Numbered from the stretch's first letter, positions 35,801 to 45,730 are shown. The stretch is DNA of 64,000 bases from Agarivorans aestuarii (GCF_019670125.1 NZ_AP023033.1:4492001-4556000); one strand, 5' to 3'. A program made the numbers and translations. Notes: generated by a model not told the origin, from the sequence alone.

Positions 35801-37141
35801 ATGAACTCAACCGTGTCCCTAAATCAAACCATCGAAAAACACTTTAACAGCATATATTGGCTAGTACTTATCACTGCGGTTACGCTGTCGTTGATTTACG
35901 CTTCAAACCAAATATTAACTGGCGACCAATTTCAAATGCTCGTTAAGGGCTACTTAGGGGCCTACCAAGACAACTGGCTGAGCTACGGTAATGCTGCCAG
36001 TGTAGTGGGTAACGTTCCCGGCTCTTTATCAACCTACATTGTTGGCATCCCTTTGCTACTATGGGATTCTGCATGGGCGCCTATGTTGCTGCTGCTCGCA
36101 TTGCGAGTTGCTTCGTTCCTATTATTCGATATAGTCATTAAGCAAACTTTTAGCCCCACAGTAAGGCTAAGTTTTTTAGTACTCTACCTGCTTAACCCTT
36201 GGTTCCTATATGATAGCTTGATTTACAACCCTGCTTACTTATGCTTCTTTGCTGCGCTGCATTGCTGGTCAGCATTTAATATGAGCCAAAAACGATCTTT
36301 TATTTTTAGCTTTTTAAATGTCATCGCCATTGGTTTTGCTATGCAGCTACATTACTCATGGCCTATTTTGGCAGTGATGTCGGTTTACTTATTCTACCGT
36401 CGACTAATCCATGTTCATTGGCTAGGTATACTGTGCGGTTGCGCGGTCATATTTGTTTCTTTAATCCCTTACTTGATTGAGTTGCAAGCTAATGAGGCAA
36501 TACAAGGGCAAGAATCTGATCGCTATATTGGCTGGGGAGGGGTGCATGTATACCCGGTGCTTAAATCGGTTCTTTATTGGTTACGCTACAGTTCATTCTT
36601 ATTTTCTAACCGAATTATTACCGACGCCGAATTTTTATGGCTAACCGACATTAACTGGTTACGCATGGCTGTAGATTACCTATGGCAAGCTATTTTGTAT
36701 GTAGTTGGTGGCTTAACCGTCATCGTTTCCTGGGGAATCAACCAACGCGTTTGGCGAAGAATAAAGCCACACTGGCGTTCTCGTGAACCTTTAAACCTAT
36801 CCAGTCAAGATTGGTTAATGCATTATGCGTTTTCGGCTGTATTGGGGATTATTATCTCAGCGATTTTATCGCCGATTATTTTTTCATATTGGCATCTAAT
36901 CATTACTTTTGGCTTTGCGCTGTTCCCAATTTTGTATCAGGCTGAACGTTGGCAAAAAAGCCAACCTAAGCGGCTAGCAAAGATCATAGTCATCATTATT
37001 GGCTATTTTTTAGTAGTCAATTTGGTCGCCAGTCATGACAGTAACAAATATTCATATAAACGCAGTTATGTAGAGCAAGAGCGCCAATACTTAATAGAAA
37101 AAGGCCTACCGGGCCAGTCACCACAAGACACTATAAGGTGA
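35801..37141 (+). CDS. Polytopic membrane protein, GtrC-type glycosyltransferase candidate
   Basis: A 446-residue protein with about ten predicted membrane segments and loops on both sides, and no close family I can name. Near the start TGDQFQMLVKGYLGAYQDNW sits in the first periplasmic loop, the position where GT-C enzymes carry an acidic catalytic residue. It follows the gtrB- and gtrA-like genes by 18 bases and overlaps the waaA start (TGATG). In gtr cassettes the third gene encodes the variable transferase that moves the sugar from the lipid carrier to the polysaccharide, and this role is inferred from context and topology only. Confidence 0.72.
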   Translation: MNSTVSLNQTIEKHFNSIYWLVLITAVTLSLIYASNQILTGDQFQMLVKGYLGAYQDNWLSYGNAASVVGNVPGSLSTYIVGIPLLLWDSAWAPMLLLLALRVASFLLFDIVIKQTFSPTVRLSFLVLYLLNPWFLYDSLIYNPAYLCFFAALHCWSAFNMSQKRSFIFSFLNVIAIGFAMQLHYSWPILAVMSVYLFYRRLIHVHWLGILCGCAVIFVSLIPYLIELQANEAIQGQESDRYIGWGGVHVYPVLKSVLYWLRYSSFLFSNRIITDAEFLWLTDINWLRMAVDYLWQAILYVVGGLTVIVSWGINQRVWRRIKPHWRSREPLNLSSQDWLMHYAFSAVLGIIISAILSPIIFSYWHLIITFGFALFPILYQAERWQKSQPKRLAKIIVIIIGYFLVVNLVASHDSNKYSYKRSYVEQERQYLIEKGLPGQSPQDTIR

Positions 37142-38403
37142 TGAGCGTGCTAATAAAACTACTCTACAACTTACTGCTCATTCCTTTACTGCCTTTAGCT
37201 ATGTATAAGTTGTATTGGCCAAAACCGGGCAAACCCTCGGTGGGAAAACGTTGGATAGAGCATTTTGGCCTAAGTAAAAAAGTGTCAGCGGTTGATGTCT
37301 GGTTCCATGCGGTATCAGTGGGTGAAGTATTAGCGGCCATTCCTTTAATTACTCAATTAAAGCAGCAGCAACCACAACTTAATATATTACTGACTACCAC
37401 TACCGCTACAGGTGCTGAGCAAGCGCAATCAAAACTGGCGGATTTAGCCATTCATCGCTACGCCCCCTTTGATTTATGGCCGAGTATTCGCTGGTTTCTA
37501 CATTTACATAAACCCAAGCGACTGTGGATTATGGAAACAGAATTGTGGCCAAATTGGCTGCAGCTTTGCCAAAATCAAAACATTCCGGTATCGCTTATCA
37601 ATGCCCGTATGTCACAGCGCTCTTGCCAGCGTTATTTGCGCTTCAAAGGCTTTAGCCAGCGCTTGTATAGTCAATTAGGGCAAGTATTGGCGCAACACCA
37701 AGATGATGCTCAGCGCTTTAATCAATTGGGAGTTACAGCAGCCAACTTGGTGGTAACGGGTTCGATAAAATACGACCTACCCGATACCCAAGCCATACAG
37801 CAACAAGCAGAACAACTTCGGCCTAGTTTGTTTGGTGAGCGCTTAATATGGATTGCCGCCAGCACCCACAAAGGCGAAGACGAGAAAGTACTTAAGGTGA
37901 TGCAGCAAGTTCGCAAGCAGCTTCCCGACAGCTTATTAATATTGGTGCCGCGACACCCAGAGCGCTTCGACCAAGTAGCCGAATTAATTGCTAACAGCGG
38001 CTTTGATTGCGCTCGTCGCAGCAAACAACAAAGCCCCTGTGCAAAAGATGCGGTTTATTTAGCCGATACCATGGGCGAGATGCTGTTGATGTATGCTTGC
38101 TCGGATGCCGCCTTCATCGGCGGTTCATTAGTGCCCGTTGGTGGACATAATTATTTAGAAGCTGCTGCACTAAGTTTGCCCTGCGTGGCAGGCGAACATG
38201 ACTTTAACTTTTCAGACATAAGCCAACAGCTGCAAGCCTGTGGCGCACTTAAGCTAAGCGCTGATACAGAGCAACTGGCTAATTGGCTTAAAGCGTGGTT
38301 AAGCAGCGCTGAAGAGCGCAGCAAAGCCGGGGACGCAGGCTTGTCTATTGTTAAGCAAAACCAAGGCGCTTTAGCGCGTAGCCTAGCTGCGCTTTTGAAC
38401 TAA
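37141..38403 (+). CDS. waaA: 3-deoxy-D-manno-octulosonic acid transferase
   Basis: A 420-residue inner-membrane-associated GT30 enzyme (KdtA) that adds Kdo to lipid A precursor. An N-terminal membrane anchor (1-20) is followed by VDVWFHAVSVGEVLAAIPLI and TTTTATGAEQ, with IWIAASTHKGEDEKVLKVM and AFIGGSLVPVGGHNYLEAA in the C-terminal domain, all characteristic. The ATG at 37141 overlaps the stop of the preceding gene. It shares its last 21 bases with the convergent kdkA. Whether it adds one or two Kdo cannot be told, but the presence of KdkA points to a single phosphorylated Kdo. Confidence 0.96.
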   Translation: MSVLIKLLYNLLLIPLLPLAMYKLYWPKPGKPSVGKRWIEHFGLSKKVSAVDVWFHAVSVGEVLAAIPLITQLKQQQPQLNILLTTTTATGAEQAQSKLADLAIHRYAPFDLWPSIRWFLHLHKPKRLWIMETELWPNWLQLCQNQNIPVSLINARMSQRSCQRYLRFKGFSQRLYSQLGQVLAQHQDDAQRFNQLGVTAANLVVTGSIKYDLPDTQAIQQQAEQLRPSLFGERLIWIAASTHKGEDEKVLKVMQQVRKQLPDSLLILVPRHPERFDQVAELIANSGFDCARRSKQQSPCAKDAVYLADTMGEMLLMYACSDAAFIGGSLVPVGGHNYLEAAALSLPCVAGEHDFNFSDISQQLQACGALKLSADTEQLANWLKAWLSSAEERSKAGDAGLSIVKQNQGALARSLAALLN

Positions 38404-39114
38404 ACGTTGATAACAAGCCACAAAGTACTGCCAGTCAGACTCGAGCCAATGACAGTACCCAGGCTTTGCCTGTTCTTTTTCTAAAGAACGGTAGAAACGA
38501 GCAATGTTAGCTTGCTGCCATTTTTTTCTCGGTCGACAAATTCGGCCATTATCAAAGTCAATTAACCAAACCCTCTGCTGGTCATCAACCATGATGTTAC
38601 GTAAATTGAGGTCGGCGTGATAAACCCCAGCCCGATGAAACTGCGCAATGGTCTCGGCAATTTTTTGCCATAAATTTAAAGGTAATCGACGCTCGCTAAG
38701 CAACTTAGCCAGATCTTTAGCGCCACTAATGCGCTCTAAGATCAAATCGGCTTGGAAGCTCAAACCTTTGCGTTTAACTCTACCGGCAATGGGTACAGGG
38801 GCTGGAAGCTCAAGCGCTTGTAACTTCATCAACAGCGAGAACTCTTTCCACACTCGACTGCGTTGGAGGCTGGAATACAAATAGCGGTCATTGCTCAATT
38901 TAGCGACTAAGCCACCACGATGATAATGGCGTAATACAAATTCTCGATGTTCAAAACGAAAAAACAGGGTTTTACCTCGGCCCATCGCTTGGCCTACCAC
39001 TGCTCTATTTTGCTGCCAATGGCGGGGCTCAAAATAAGCATCACTTACCTGCTGCCACACTGCCGGATTATAAAATAGCCAGCCGTCGGCGGTTTTCTGT
39101 TTTTCAATCTGCAT
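38383..39114 (-). CDS. kdkA: 3-deoxy-D-manno-octulosonic acid kinase
   Basis: A 243-residue kinase that phosphorylates the Kdo residue of the LPS inner core at O-4. The protein-kinase-like core shows GRGKTLFFRFEHREFVLRHY, catalytic loop GVYHADLNLRNIMVD and metal-binding LIDFDNGR. Such kinases occur in species with a mono-Kdo core (Haemophilus, Vibrio). The ATG at 39114 is chosen to match family length; the longer frame to 39171 adds a hydrophobic extension without a ribosome site. Its 3' end overlaps waaA by 21 bases on the opposite strand. Confidence 0.93.
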   Translation of the reverse strand: MQIEKQKTADGWLFYNPAVWQQVSDAYFEPRHWQQNRAVVGQAMGRGKTLFFRFEHREFVLRHYHRGGLVAKLSNDRYLYSSLQRSRVWKEFSLLMKLQALELPAPVPIAGRVKRKGLSFQADLILERISGAKDLAKLLSERRLPLNLWQKIAETIAQFHRAGVYHADLNLRNIMVDDQQRVWLIDFDNGRICRPRKKWQQANIARFYRSLEKEQAKPGYCHWLESDWQYFVACYQRLVQKRS

Positions 39115-39203
39115 AGTTATCGCTTGTGAAACAAATCTCAGCAATTTTACAACGCAAGCTGCAAAAAGCATAATACTTAAGAAAATCCGCCACTTTTGCC
39201 AAA

Positions 39204-40253
39204 ATGACCAAGCAGCAAACCACCTTAAAAGTCTGTATTTTACGCCTATCAGCTATCGGCGATGTCTGTAATGCTCTGGCTGTGGTTCAGCAACTTCAAA
39301 ACAGCTACCAACAAGTCCACATCACCTGGGTATGTGGTAAAGCAGAAGCACAGTTATTATCTGCCTTCAGCAATATAAAACTGGTTGTATACGATAAAAA
39401 AGATGGCTTAAAAGGCATGCTCGCTATTAAACGAGAGCTTAAAGGCCAGCAATTTGATGTGCTATTACACATGCAAGCGGCGTTACGCGCCAGCTTGCTT
39501 AGCTGCTGCATTCGCGCAAAGCGTAGAATTGGCTTTGACAAGGGCCGCGCTAAAGATGGCCAGTGGCTATTTACTAACGAAAAGATTGCTGCGGCTAATT
39601 CTGCTCATGTCTTAGATGGTTTTTTACAGTTTCTATTGCCACTGGGAGTAGATATTCAAGCCCCAAGTTGGCAAGTGCCACTCTCTGAAGCAGACCAACA
39701 AACCGCGAAACAATTGCTTGGCCGTTCTGGTAAGCATATCGTGATCTGTCCGGCCGCTAGCAAAGCCTATAAGAATTGGACCTTGCAAGGCTATGCCGGC
39801 ATCGCCCAATACGCGCTTAAACAGGGCTACCAAGTGAGTTTAATCGGCAGCCCGGCTAGCAATGAAGTGGCGTTAAGTAAACAAATTAACCAAGCCTGCC
39901 AAGGTAAACTAAACAACCTTTGTGGAAAAACCAGCCTGAGCCAGCTTTGGGCACTCATTGCCCAAGCAGATCTGCTAATATCGCCAGATACTGGCCCAGC
40001 TCATATGGCGGTAGCGGTAAATACACCTGTTTTAGGGCTGTATGCTCACCACAATCCACAACGTACTGGTCCTTATCATTATCGAGATTACGTAGTGAGC
40101 GTGTGGCAGCAATTGATTGAAAAAGAACAAGGCAAACCTGCTGCTCAACTTAGTTGGCGCAGTAGGGTTAAAGATCCCAATGCTATGCAATACATCACCC
40201 TTGATGCGGTGATTGAGATGTTTGAATTTATTAAAAAAGAGCAACCATTATGA
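39204..40253 (+). CDS. GT9 heptosyltransferase (heptosyltransferase I / OpsX-like)
   Basis: A 349-residue GT9 enzyme. N-terminal VCILRLSAIGDVCNALAVVQ, HMQAALRASLLSCCIRAKRR, central HIVICPAASKAYKNWTLQGY, and the donor site LLISPDTGPAHMAVAVNTPV. The RLSAIGDVCN form is typical of the OpsX branch, which adds the first heptose to a phosphorylated Kdo. Its position beside kdkA fits this, since OpsX-type enzymes act on phospho-Kdo in Haemophilus. It is divergent from kdkA and overlaps the waaE-like gene by 4 bases (ATGA). Confidence 0.85.
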   Translation: MTKQQTTLKVCILRLSAIGDVCNALAVVQQLQNSYQQVHITWVCGKAEAQLLSAFSNIKLVVYDKKDGLKGMLAIKRELKGQQFDVLLHMQAALRASLLSCCIRAKRRIGFDKGRAKDGQWLFTNEKIAAANSAHVLDGFLQFLLPLGVDIQAPSWQVPLSEADQQTAKQLLGRSGKHIVICPAASKAYKNWTLQGYAGIAQYALKQGYQVSLIGSPASNEVALSKQINQACQGKLNNLCGKTSLSQLWALIAQADLLISPDTGPAHMAVAVNTPVLGLYAHHNPQRTGPYHYRDYVVSVWQQLIEKEQGKPAAQLSWRSRVKDPNAMQYITLDAVIEMFEFIKKEQPL

Positions 40254-41029
40254 GTGCACGCCAAGCTAGCATTAGCGCAATTATCATTACTAAAAATGAA
40301 CAAGACAGCCTAAAAGATTGCCTAGAAAGCTTAACTTGGGTCGACCAAATTGTGGTTGTGGACTCTGGCAGCACCGACGGCACCGTAGAGCTGGCCAAGC
40401 AATATACGCAAGATGTTTATAGTAACCTTGATTGGCCAGGCTTTGGTAAGCAAAAACAACTGGCGCAAAGCTATGCCAGTGGTGATTGGATTCTGGCTGT
40501 AGATGCTGATGAGCGCATTGATGAAACACTGCGCAATAACATCCAAACCATGCTAGAAAACCCACCAAGTAATACGGTATTCAACCTTAATGAACTGACT
40601 TGGGTATTTGGCCGTTTTCTTAAGCATTCCGGTTGGTACTATCGACATATTAGGCTTTACCCGCGTGAGCTAACTGGATACAACGACAACCTAGTCCACG
40701 AATCTGTAACGGTGCCTGATGGCTGTCAGGTAGCAGAGCTAGACGGCGATATCTTGCATTATTCCTACAAAAATATTGAGCACTACTTAGTAAAGTCGGC
40801 GGGTTATGCCAAAGCTTGGGCAGATCAGCGCGAAGCCAAAGGTAAACGGGCAAGCTTAGGCCAAGGAATAGTGCATGCGATTGGCTGTTTTGCCAAAATG
40901 TACTTGCTCAAGCGCGGTTTTTTAGATGGTAAAGCAGGCTTTTTAATTGCATTACTCTCGGCGCATTCAACCTTTGTGAAATACGCCGATTTATGGGCAC
41001 GAGAAAACGACAGCCACTACAAAAAGTAA
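40250..41029 (+). CDS. waaE: LPS core beta-glycosyltransferase WaaE/KdtX-like (GT2)
   Basis: A 259-residue GT2 enzyme. The motifs ISAIIITKNEQDSLKDCLES, VVVDSGSTDGTVELAKQY, WPGFGKQKQLA and ILAVDADERID match the WaaE/KdtX group, which attaches beta-1,4-glucose to the first heptose of the LPS inner core. It overlaps the GT9 gene by 4 bases, forming a two-gene unit that would add first heptose and then glucose. In many gammaproteobacteria it lies next to coaD, as it nearly does here. Confidence 0.88.
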   Translation: MSARQASISAIIITKNEQDSLKDCLESLTWVDQIVVVDSGSTDGTVELAKQYTQDVYSNLDWPGFGKQKQLAQSYASGDWILAVDADERIDETLRNNIQTMLENPPSNTVFNLNELTWVFGRFLKHSGWYYRHIRLYPRELTGYNDNLVHESVTVPDGCQVAELDGDILHYSYKNIEHYLVKSAGYAKAWADQREAKGKRASLGQGIVHAIGCFAKMYLLKRGFLDGKAGFLIALLSAHSTFVKYADLWARENDSHYKK

Positions 41030-41031
41030 AC

Positions 41032-42105
41032 TTACTGAAGTTTAAGGTCTTCCAATAAGTTAGCTGCATCTATAGCCGCTAAATCGGTCACGTTAACCGC
41101 ATGTTCACCTAGGCAGCCATATTGCGCTACATTGGTTACCGTAAACAAACCTACGCAATAGGCACCAGCAGAGCTTGCTAAGTGCAAGGGGCCGGTATCA
41201 CCACAGAAAAACAAAGGTACTTGCTGTAAAAATGCCGCTAGTTTTCTTAGGTCACCATTGGAGTAGGCGAATTCTGCCTCTACCAGTGGCTCTGTCACAT
41301 CAGGACTCAATATCTCAATAAGGTTCACTTCGCCAGCATAGTGCTGCTTAAACTTAGCTAACAAAATTTGCCAGTCTTTATCGGCAATCACCTTAGCGCC
41401 ACGCGCGCCACGAAAATACGCCAAACTTGGTTTTGCTTGGCATTCGCCCAACAAAGTCTGCAATTGCTTAAGCGCCTCTTGCTGCTCAGCGTCACTCAAT
41501 ATTAGTCGCCCAAAATATTCAGCGGGCTCAGCATTATGCAGTTGCTCTAGAAGCTCCATGCAACTTAATGCAAAGTGAGGATATCGTCCCTGGTATTTAT
41601 AAGTATGGCTGCACACTGCAGCATCTGCGGGGCCATAAAAAGCGACGACGTTTTTAGCTTCAACCATTGAAGCAACAATACGGTCACTAGAGCCTCCATA
41701 AGGCAACAAAACTAAATCATAGGGTTGTTGCTTTAATTGCTTCATGGCTCGAAAAAACTGCGGGATGGTCTTCAAACCAAACTGAGAAAAGTGAATACGA
41801 GAAAGCCCGAGGTTTTCAAATATAGAGCCTTGCCAAGGATCGCTGAGTATCAGTTCAACCTCAGCGTCGGGGTACAGCGCTTTAACTTGATTAACAAAAG
41901 GCAATAAAAAGAACATATTTCCGATGCGCTTATTATTGCGAATAATTAAAACCCGCTTCACTTCTGTCGGCTTAAGCAAGCGCTCGGTTCTACCTTTTCT
42001 ACCGCCCAATAGTTTGAGAAACCAAACTTCTAAGCCAATCGACTTCTCTCTGCGCTTTCCATCAAACTGTCGCAGCGCCGTTCTTATTTTTTTTATTACG
42101 CTCAT
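41032..42105 (-). CDS. GT9 glycosyltransferase
   Basis: A 357-residue GT-B protein. After a basic N-terminus (RTALRQFDGKRREKS) come VLIIRNNKRIGNMFFLLPFV and, in the C-terminal half, PLFFCGDTGPLHLASSAGAY, the GT9 nucleotide-site signature. Sequence between these is only weakly like WaaF. It starts 4 bases after the stop of another GT9 gene on the same strand, forming an operon, and converges on the waaE-like gene with a 2-base gap. It probably adds an additional heptose-like or other sugar to the core. Donor unknown. Confidence 0.83.
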   Translation of the reverse strand: MSVIKKIRTALRQFDGKRREKSIGLEVWFLKLLGGRKGRTERLLKPTEVKRVLIIRNNKRIGNMFFLLPFVNQVKALYPDAEVELILSDPWQGSIFENLGLSRIHFSQFGLKTIPQFFRAMKQLKQQPYDLVLLPYGGSSDRIVASMVEAKNVVAFYGPADAAVCSHTYKYQGRYPHFALSCMELLEQLHNAEPAEYFGRLILSDAEQQEALKQLQTLLGECQAKPSLAYFRGARGAKVIADKDWQILLAKFKQHYAGEVNLIEILSPDVTEPLVEAEFAYSNGDLRKLAAFLQQVPLFFCGDTGPLHLASSAGAYCVGLFTVTNVAQYGCLGEHAVNVTDLAAIDAANLLEDLKLQ

Positions 42106-42109
42106 CGTT

Positions 42110-43153
42110 TTATTCTGCTACTTGTTTTGTTTGCAGCTTTTGCCACCACAAATTAATTTTAACCGCTGAGTCACTCACATTAATCAAACTCATATCTTCC
42201 TGAGTAAGTTCACCTGCCGGCGGCGAGAAAGAAATATGTCGACCTTGGCTATTAAGAGGCTGCCAACGCAAAGGTGTTGCACTGCGACGACTAGGGAAAA
42301 AGCCTACAGTTGGCACATCTAAAGCCCCAGCAATATGCAGCGGCCCGGTTGAACCAGCAATAAACACTTCAGCACAGGCCAATACTTCACAAAAGGTTTT
42401 TAAGCCCTCTTCTGAATAATATAGCTGACTAGACACCTCTGCAGTATCTAACTGACTCACCAACTCTTGAGCGGCGATTAACTCGCCAGGCCCTGCAGTA
42501 ATAACAAAGTGTAACTCGGGCTTAAGTTTAGCCAGGCAATCAATCAAACTAAAATACTGCTCAATGCTTAAGTTATTGGCCGAGCCACCACTGCCAATAT
42601 GTACCATTGCTAAGGATTTAGCATCCAACTCGGCAAACTCTGCCTGCTTACGTTTAGCAATTTGCTCAGCGCTAAACTGCAAATAAGGAGCAGTAGGCTC
42701 TATCGGGTTGACTTGCAACTTAGTTAAAAAAGCGCGAGTAAGTTCTAAGTTGTATTCAAATTCAGGTTTTCGAGATTGAGAGCGGCGTTGCTTTACTCGG
42801 TGATTATACAAAAACTGAGCGAGCTTAGTGGCGGGTGCACAGCGTAATTTAATACCGGCGCGTGCACCTAACCAAGCGTTACGCATGGTCGAGAACAGGC
42901 ACAAATAACCATCAAAGTGCTGTTGCTTCACCTCATTAAGTAGTGCAGCTTGCTCGCCAGCATCACCATCAGCCCCGCAATCAATAATTACCTTATCAAT
43001 CCAAGGGCAAAGCTCTGCCAGAGGAGCCGTATAGCTAGGCACCAAAGCGCTAATTTCACAATTAGGTAATGAAGCTTTTAGTAGCGCAAAGCTAGGCCAT
43101 GCCAGCATAAAGTCGCCAATTTTGTCGTTTCGCACTACCAACAGTTTTTGCAT
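42110..43153 (-). CDS. GT9 glycosyltransferase
   Basis: A 347-residue GT9 protein starting MQKLLVVRNDKIGDFMLAWP, with SLAMVHIGSGGSANNLSIEQ at the hinge and EVFIAGSTGPLHIAGALDVP as the donor-site signature. The ATG at 43153 has AGAGATGA upstream; a longer frame to 43210 is possible but unlikely. It is first in a two-gene GT9 operon with the 41032-42105 gene, which may act next in assembling the outer core. It is divergent from coaD. Confidence 0.85.
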   Translation of the reverse strand: MQKLLVVRNDKIGDFMLAWPSFALLKASLPNCEISALVPSYTAPLAELCPWIDKVIIDCGADGDAGEQAALLNEVKQQHFDGYLCLFSTMRNAWLGARAGIKLRCAPATKLAQFLYNHRVKQRRSQSRKPEFEYNLELTRAFLTKLQVNPIEPTAPYLQFSAEQIAKRKQAEFAELDAKSLAMVHIGSGGSANNLSIEQYFSLIDCLAKLKPELHFVITAGPGELIAAQELVSQLDTAEVSSQLYYSEEGLKTFCEVLACAEVFIAGSTGPLHIAGALDVPTVGFFPSRRSATPLRWQPLNSQGRHISFSPPAGELTQEDMSLINVSDSAVKINLWWQKLQTKQVAE

Positions 43154-43289
43154 GTGTTCATCTCTATAATTTAGCCTGCGCATTGTGACCAATCTTGCAC
43201 TCGGGCTCAAGAATTTTCCCCAAGCCTGTGAGCCAGTTAGCTCAAGCAGCTTAAGTAAATCTTTTCCCGAGCGTTTTAACAGGATTTAG

Positions 43290-43841
<552 letters not shown>

Positions 43842-43846
43842 AAGGG

Positions 43847-44659
43847 CTAGCGCTGACAATGTGGGCAAAAGAAGGTATTGCGCTGGCCAATGCGTAATGC
43901 CTTAATCAACTCCCCGCAAGAATCACAAGCTTCGCCTTCTCGGCCATATACCGCTAAGGTTTGCTTAAAATAGCCAGGCTTGCCATCGGCATTAGTAAAA
44001 TCTTTAAGGCTAGTGCCGCCTTGTTCTATGGCTTCCGCCAATACTTGTTTGATGTTGTCGGTAAGCAACTCTAGGCGCACTTTGCTGACTTTATTAGCTG
44101 CACGTTTGGGGTGGATGCCCGTTCTAAACAAAGCTTCGTTGGCGTAAATATTACCTACGCCCACTACCACTTTGTTATCCATAATAAATTGTTTGATGGC
44201 CACACTGCGCTTGCTTGCTTGCTCAATTAAATACTTAGCTGAGAACTCGTCATGTAAGGGCTCTGGCCCCAAATTAACCAACAAATTATATTGATCAATG
44301 GGTAGCTGACTAAACAAGACACAGCCAAAACGACGAGGATCGTTAAGCCTAAGCACTTTTCCATTTGCCAATACAATATCTACATGGTCATGTTTTTCGG
44401 CTGCAAGGCCTTGCTCAACAATTCGCAAACTACCCGACATGCCCAAATGAATAATGATGTGGCCAGCTTCGGTTTCTAGGAGCAAATACTTAGCCCGCCG
44501 AGTGACCGACAAAATAGCTAAACCCACGCAGCACTGGATCAACTCTGGCACTGGCCAACGTAATTTAGGCTGGCGAACCACTATTTCACTAATTACTTGA
44601 TTTTCAATATGCGGACTAATCCCGCGGCGGCTGGTTTCTACCTCTGGTAACTCAGGCAT
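43847..44659 (-). CDS. mutM: Formamidopyrimidine-DNA glycosylase
   Basis: A 270-residue bifunctional DNA glycosylase/lyase (Fpg) that excises 8-oxoguanine and formamidopyrimidines. The N-terminus [12 protein letters not shown] carries the catalytic Pro and Glu, HLGMSGSLR and NDPRRFGCV are conserved, NIYANEALF belongs to the helix-two-turn-helix, and the C-terminal zinc finger is complete (CDSCG...CPHC). It overlaps by 8 bases the gene for a membrane-anchored protein of unknown function upstream, suggesting co-expression. Confidence 0.97.
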   Translation of the reverse strand: MPELPEVETSRRGISPHIENQVISEIVVRQPKLRWPVPELIQCCVGLAILSVTRRAKYLLLETEAGHIIIHLGMSGSLRIVEQGLAAEKHDHVDIVLANGKVLRLNDPRRFGCVLFSQLPIDQYNLLVNLGPEPLHDEFSAKYLIEQASKRSVAIKQFIMDNKVVVGVGNIYANEALFRTGIHPKRAANKVSKVRLELLTDNIKQVLAEAIEQGGTSLKDFTNADGKPGYFKQTLAVYGREGEACDSCGELIKALRIGQRNTFFCPHCQR

Positions 44660-45119
44660 CGGGGGAGCTCATCGTTGGGAATAGGGCATGGTAGCTGTCG
44701 CTATCTACTTGTAATAATTGGCCTTGCCAGTTGGTTATCCAATACTGCTGATTAAGGCTAAATAAGGTGAGTTCTAGTGGCGTTGCCGAATTTGCTAAGT
44801 AAACCAGTATGGTTTGGCTACTCGCAGCACCGCCTATGGCGTTGTGCCAAGGTTCAAGATGAATATGTAACCATGCATCAATAAGCGCAACCGAGCGCTC
44901 TAAAGGCGGTTCACTGCGCCATTGAGTACCAACTCGTTCTATCACCACGCTAGGCAGCTCAATGCGTAAAATGGTGGCTCCCTGCGGCAATAACTGACCA
45001 ACCACTATTTGCTCGCTTGGGGCGGTCTGTTCATTCATTTCTACGTATTTGAAAATCAAAATCATCGAGGCAACAGCAAATATGATGATGTTATTCCAGC
45101 CTCTGCGGCTCATTTTCAT
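44652..45119 (-). CDS. Membrane-anchored protein of unknown function upstream of mutM
   Basis: A 155-residue protein with a short basic N-terminus and one hydrophobic segment ([17 protein letters not shown]) that would anchor it in the inner membrane, leaving about 125 residues in the periplasm. No domain is recognised. The body is rich in beta-prone sequence ([50 protein letters not shown]). It overlaps the mutM start by 8 bases. The co-transcription says little about function, since mutM is a DNA-repair gene. The ribosome site GAGA lies about 7 bases before ATG. Confidence 0.75.
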   Translation of the reverse strand: MKMSRRGWNNIIIFAVASMILIFKYVEMNEQTAPSEQIVVGQLLPQGATILRIELPSVVIERVGTQWRSEPPLERSVALIDAWLHIHLEPWHNAIGGAASSQTILVYLANSATPLELTLFSLNQQYWITNWQGQLLQVDSDSYHALFPTMSSPDA

Positions 45120-45208
45120 CGAGATTCTCCTTTAATTAGGAGCATCATAAGCGGGAAGTCTTTGGTGAGTAAAGGGCACTAGGTTGTTGTCGCCACTAAA
45201 AAACAGGC

Positions 45209-45234
45209 AAAAAAAAGCCCAGCCTAAGCTGAGC
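45209..45234 (-). terminator. Intrinsic terminator of rpmBG
   Basis: On the minus strand GCTCAGC / GCTGGGC (one G-U pair, 4-base loop) is followed by eight T. It lies 23 bases after rpmG and separates the ribosomal-protein unit from the mutM unit. Confidence 0.8.
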
Positions 45235-45256
45235 TTCTTTACATCAAAGCCAAAAT

Positions 45257-45424
45257 CTATTTGATTTTGCCTTCTTTGTACATAACGTGCTGACGAACAA
45301 CAGGATCAAATTTTTTGATTTCCATTTTCTCAGGCATGTTACGTTTGTTCTTATCAGTGGTGTAGAAGTGACCAGTGCCAGCTGATGAGTTCAAACGAAT
45401 TTTTTCGCGAATACCTTTAGCCAT
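45257..45424 (-). CDS. rpmG: 50S ribosomal protein L33
   Basis: A 55-residue basic protein, [20 protein letters not shown] at the start and [10 protein letters not shown] at the end, which is the standard L33 of gammaproteobacteria. It is the short type lacking the zinc-binding cysteines found in some paralogues. It starts 11 bases after rpmB, with AGGAGC before the ATG, and the two are one operon. Confidence 0.96.
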   Translation of the reverse strand: MAKGIREKIRLNSSAGTGHFYTTDKNKRNMPEKMEIKKFDPVVRQHVMYKEGKIK

Positions 45425-45435
45425 TTTTTAGCTCC

Positions 45436-45672
45436 TTATACCTTCTCACCACGACCACGCATCTCAGCTAAAACAGCGTCGATACCTTTTTTGTCGATGA
45501 TGCGCATACCTTTAGTAGATACGCGTAATTTAACAAAACGTTTCTCAGTCTCAACCCAAAAACGGTGAGATTGAAGGTTAGGCAAAAAACGACGACGAGT
45601 GCGGTTTTTTGCGTGCGATACGTTGTTACCAACAGCTGGTTTCTTACCAGTAACTTGGCATACTCTAGACAT
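45436..45672 (-). CDS. rpmB: 50S ribosomal protein L28
   Basis: A 78-residue ribosomal protein: [38 protein letters not shown] and [20 protein letters not shown]. The ATG at 45672 has GGAGAAG 5 bases upstream; the longer open frame to 45717 is leader sequence. A strong promoter with a GC-rich discriminator and a hairpin-containing leader lies upstream, so the gene is likely growth-rate controlled. It is followed by rpmG. Confidence 0.97.
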   Translation of the reverse strand: MSRVCQVTGKKPAVGNNVSHAKNRTRRRFLPNLQSHRFWVETEKRFVKLRVSTKGMRIIDKKGIDAVLAEMRGRGEKV

Positions 45673-45730
45673 GTCAGTCTTCTCCAAATATGTACTTCTG
45701 CTCGAGCATCTGTTCATGCCCCGTTAGGCC

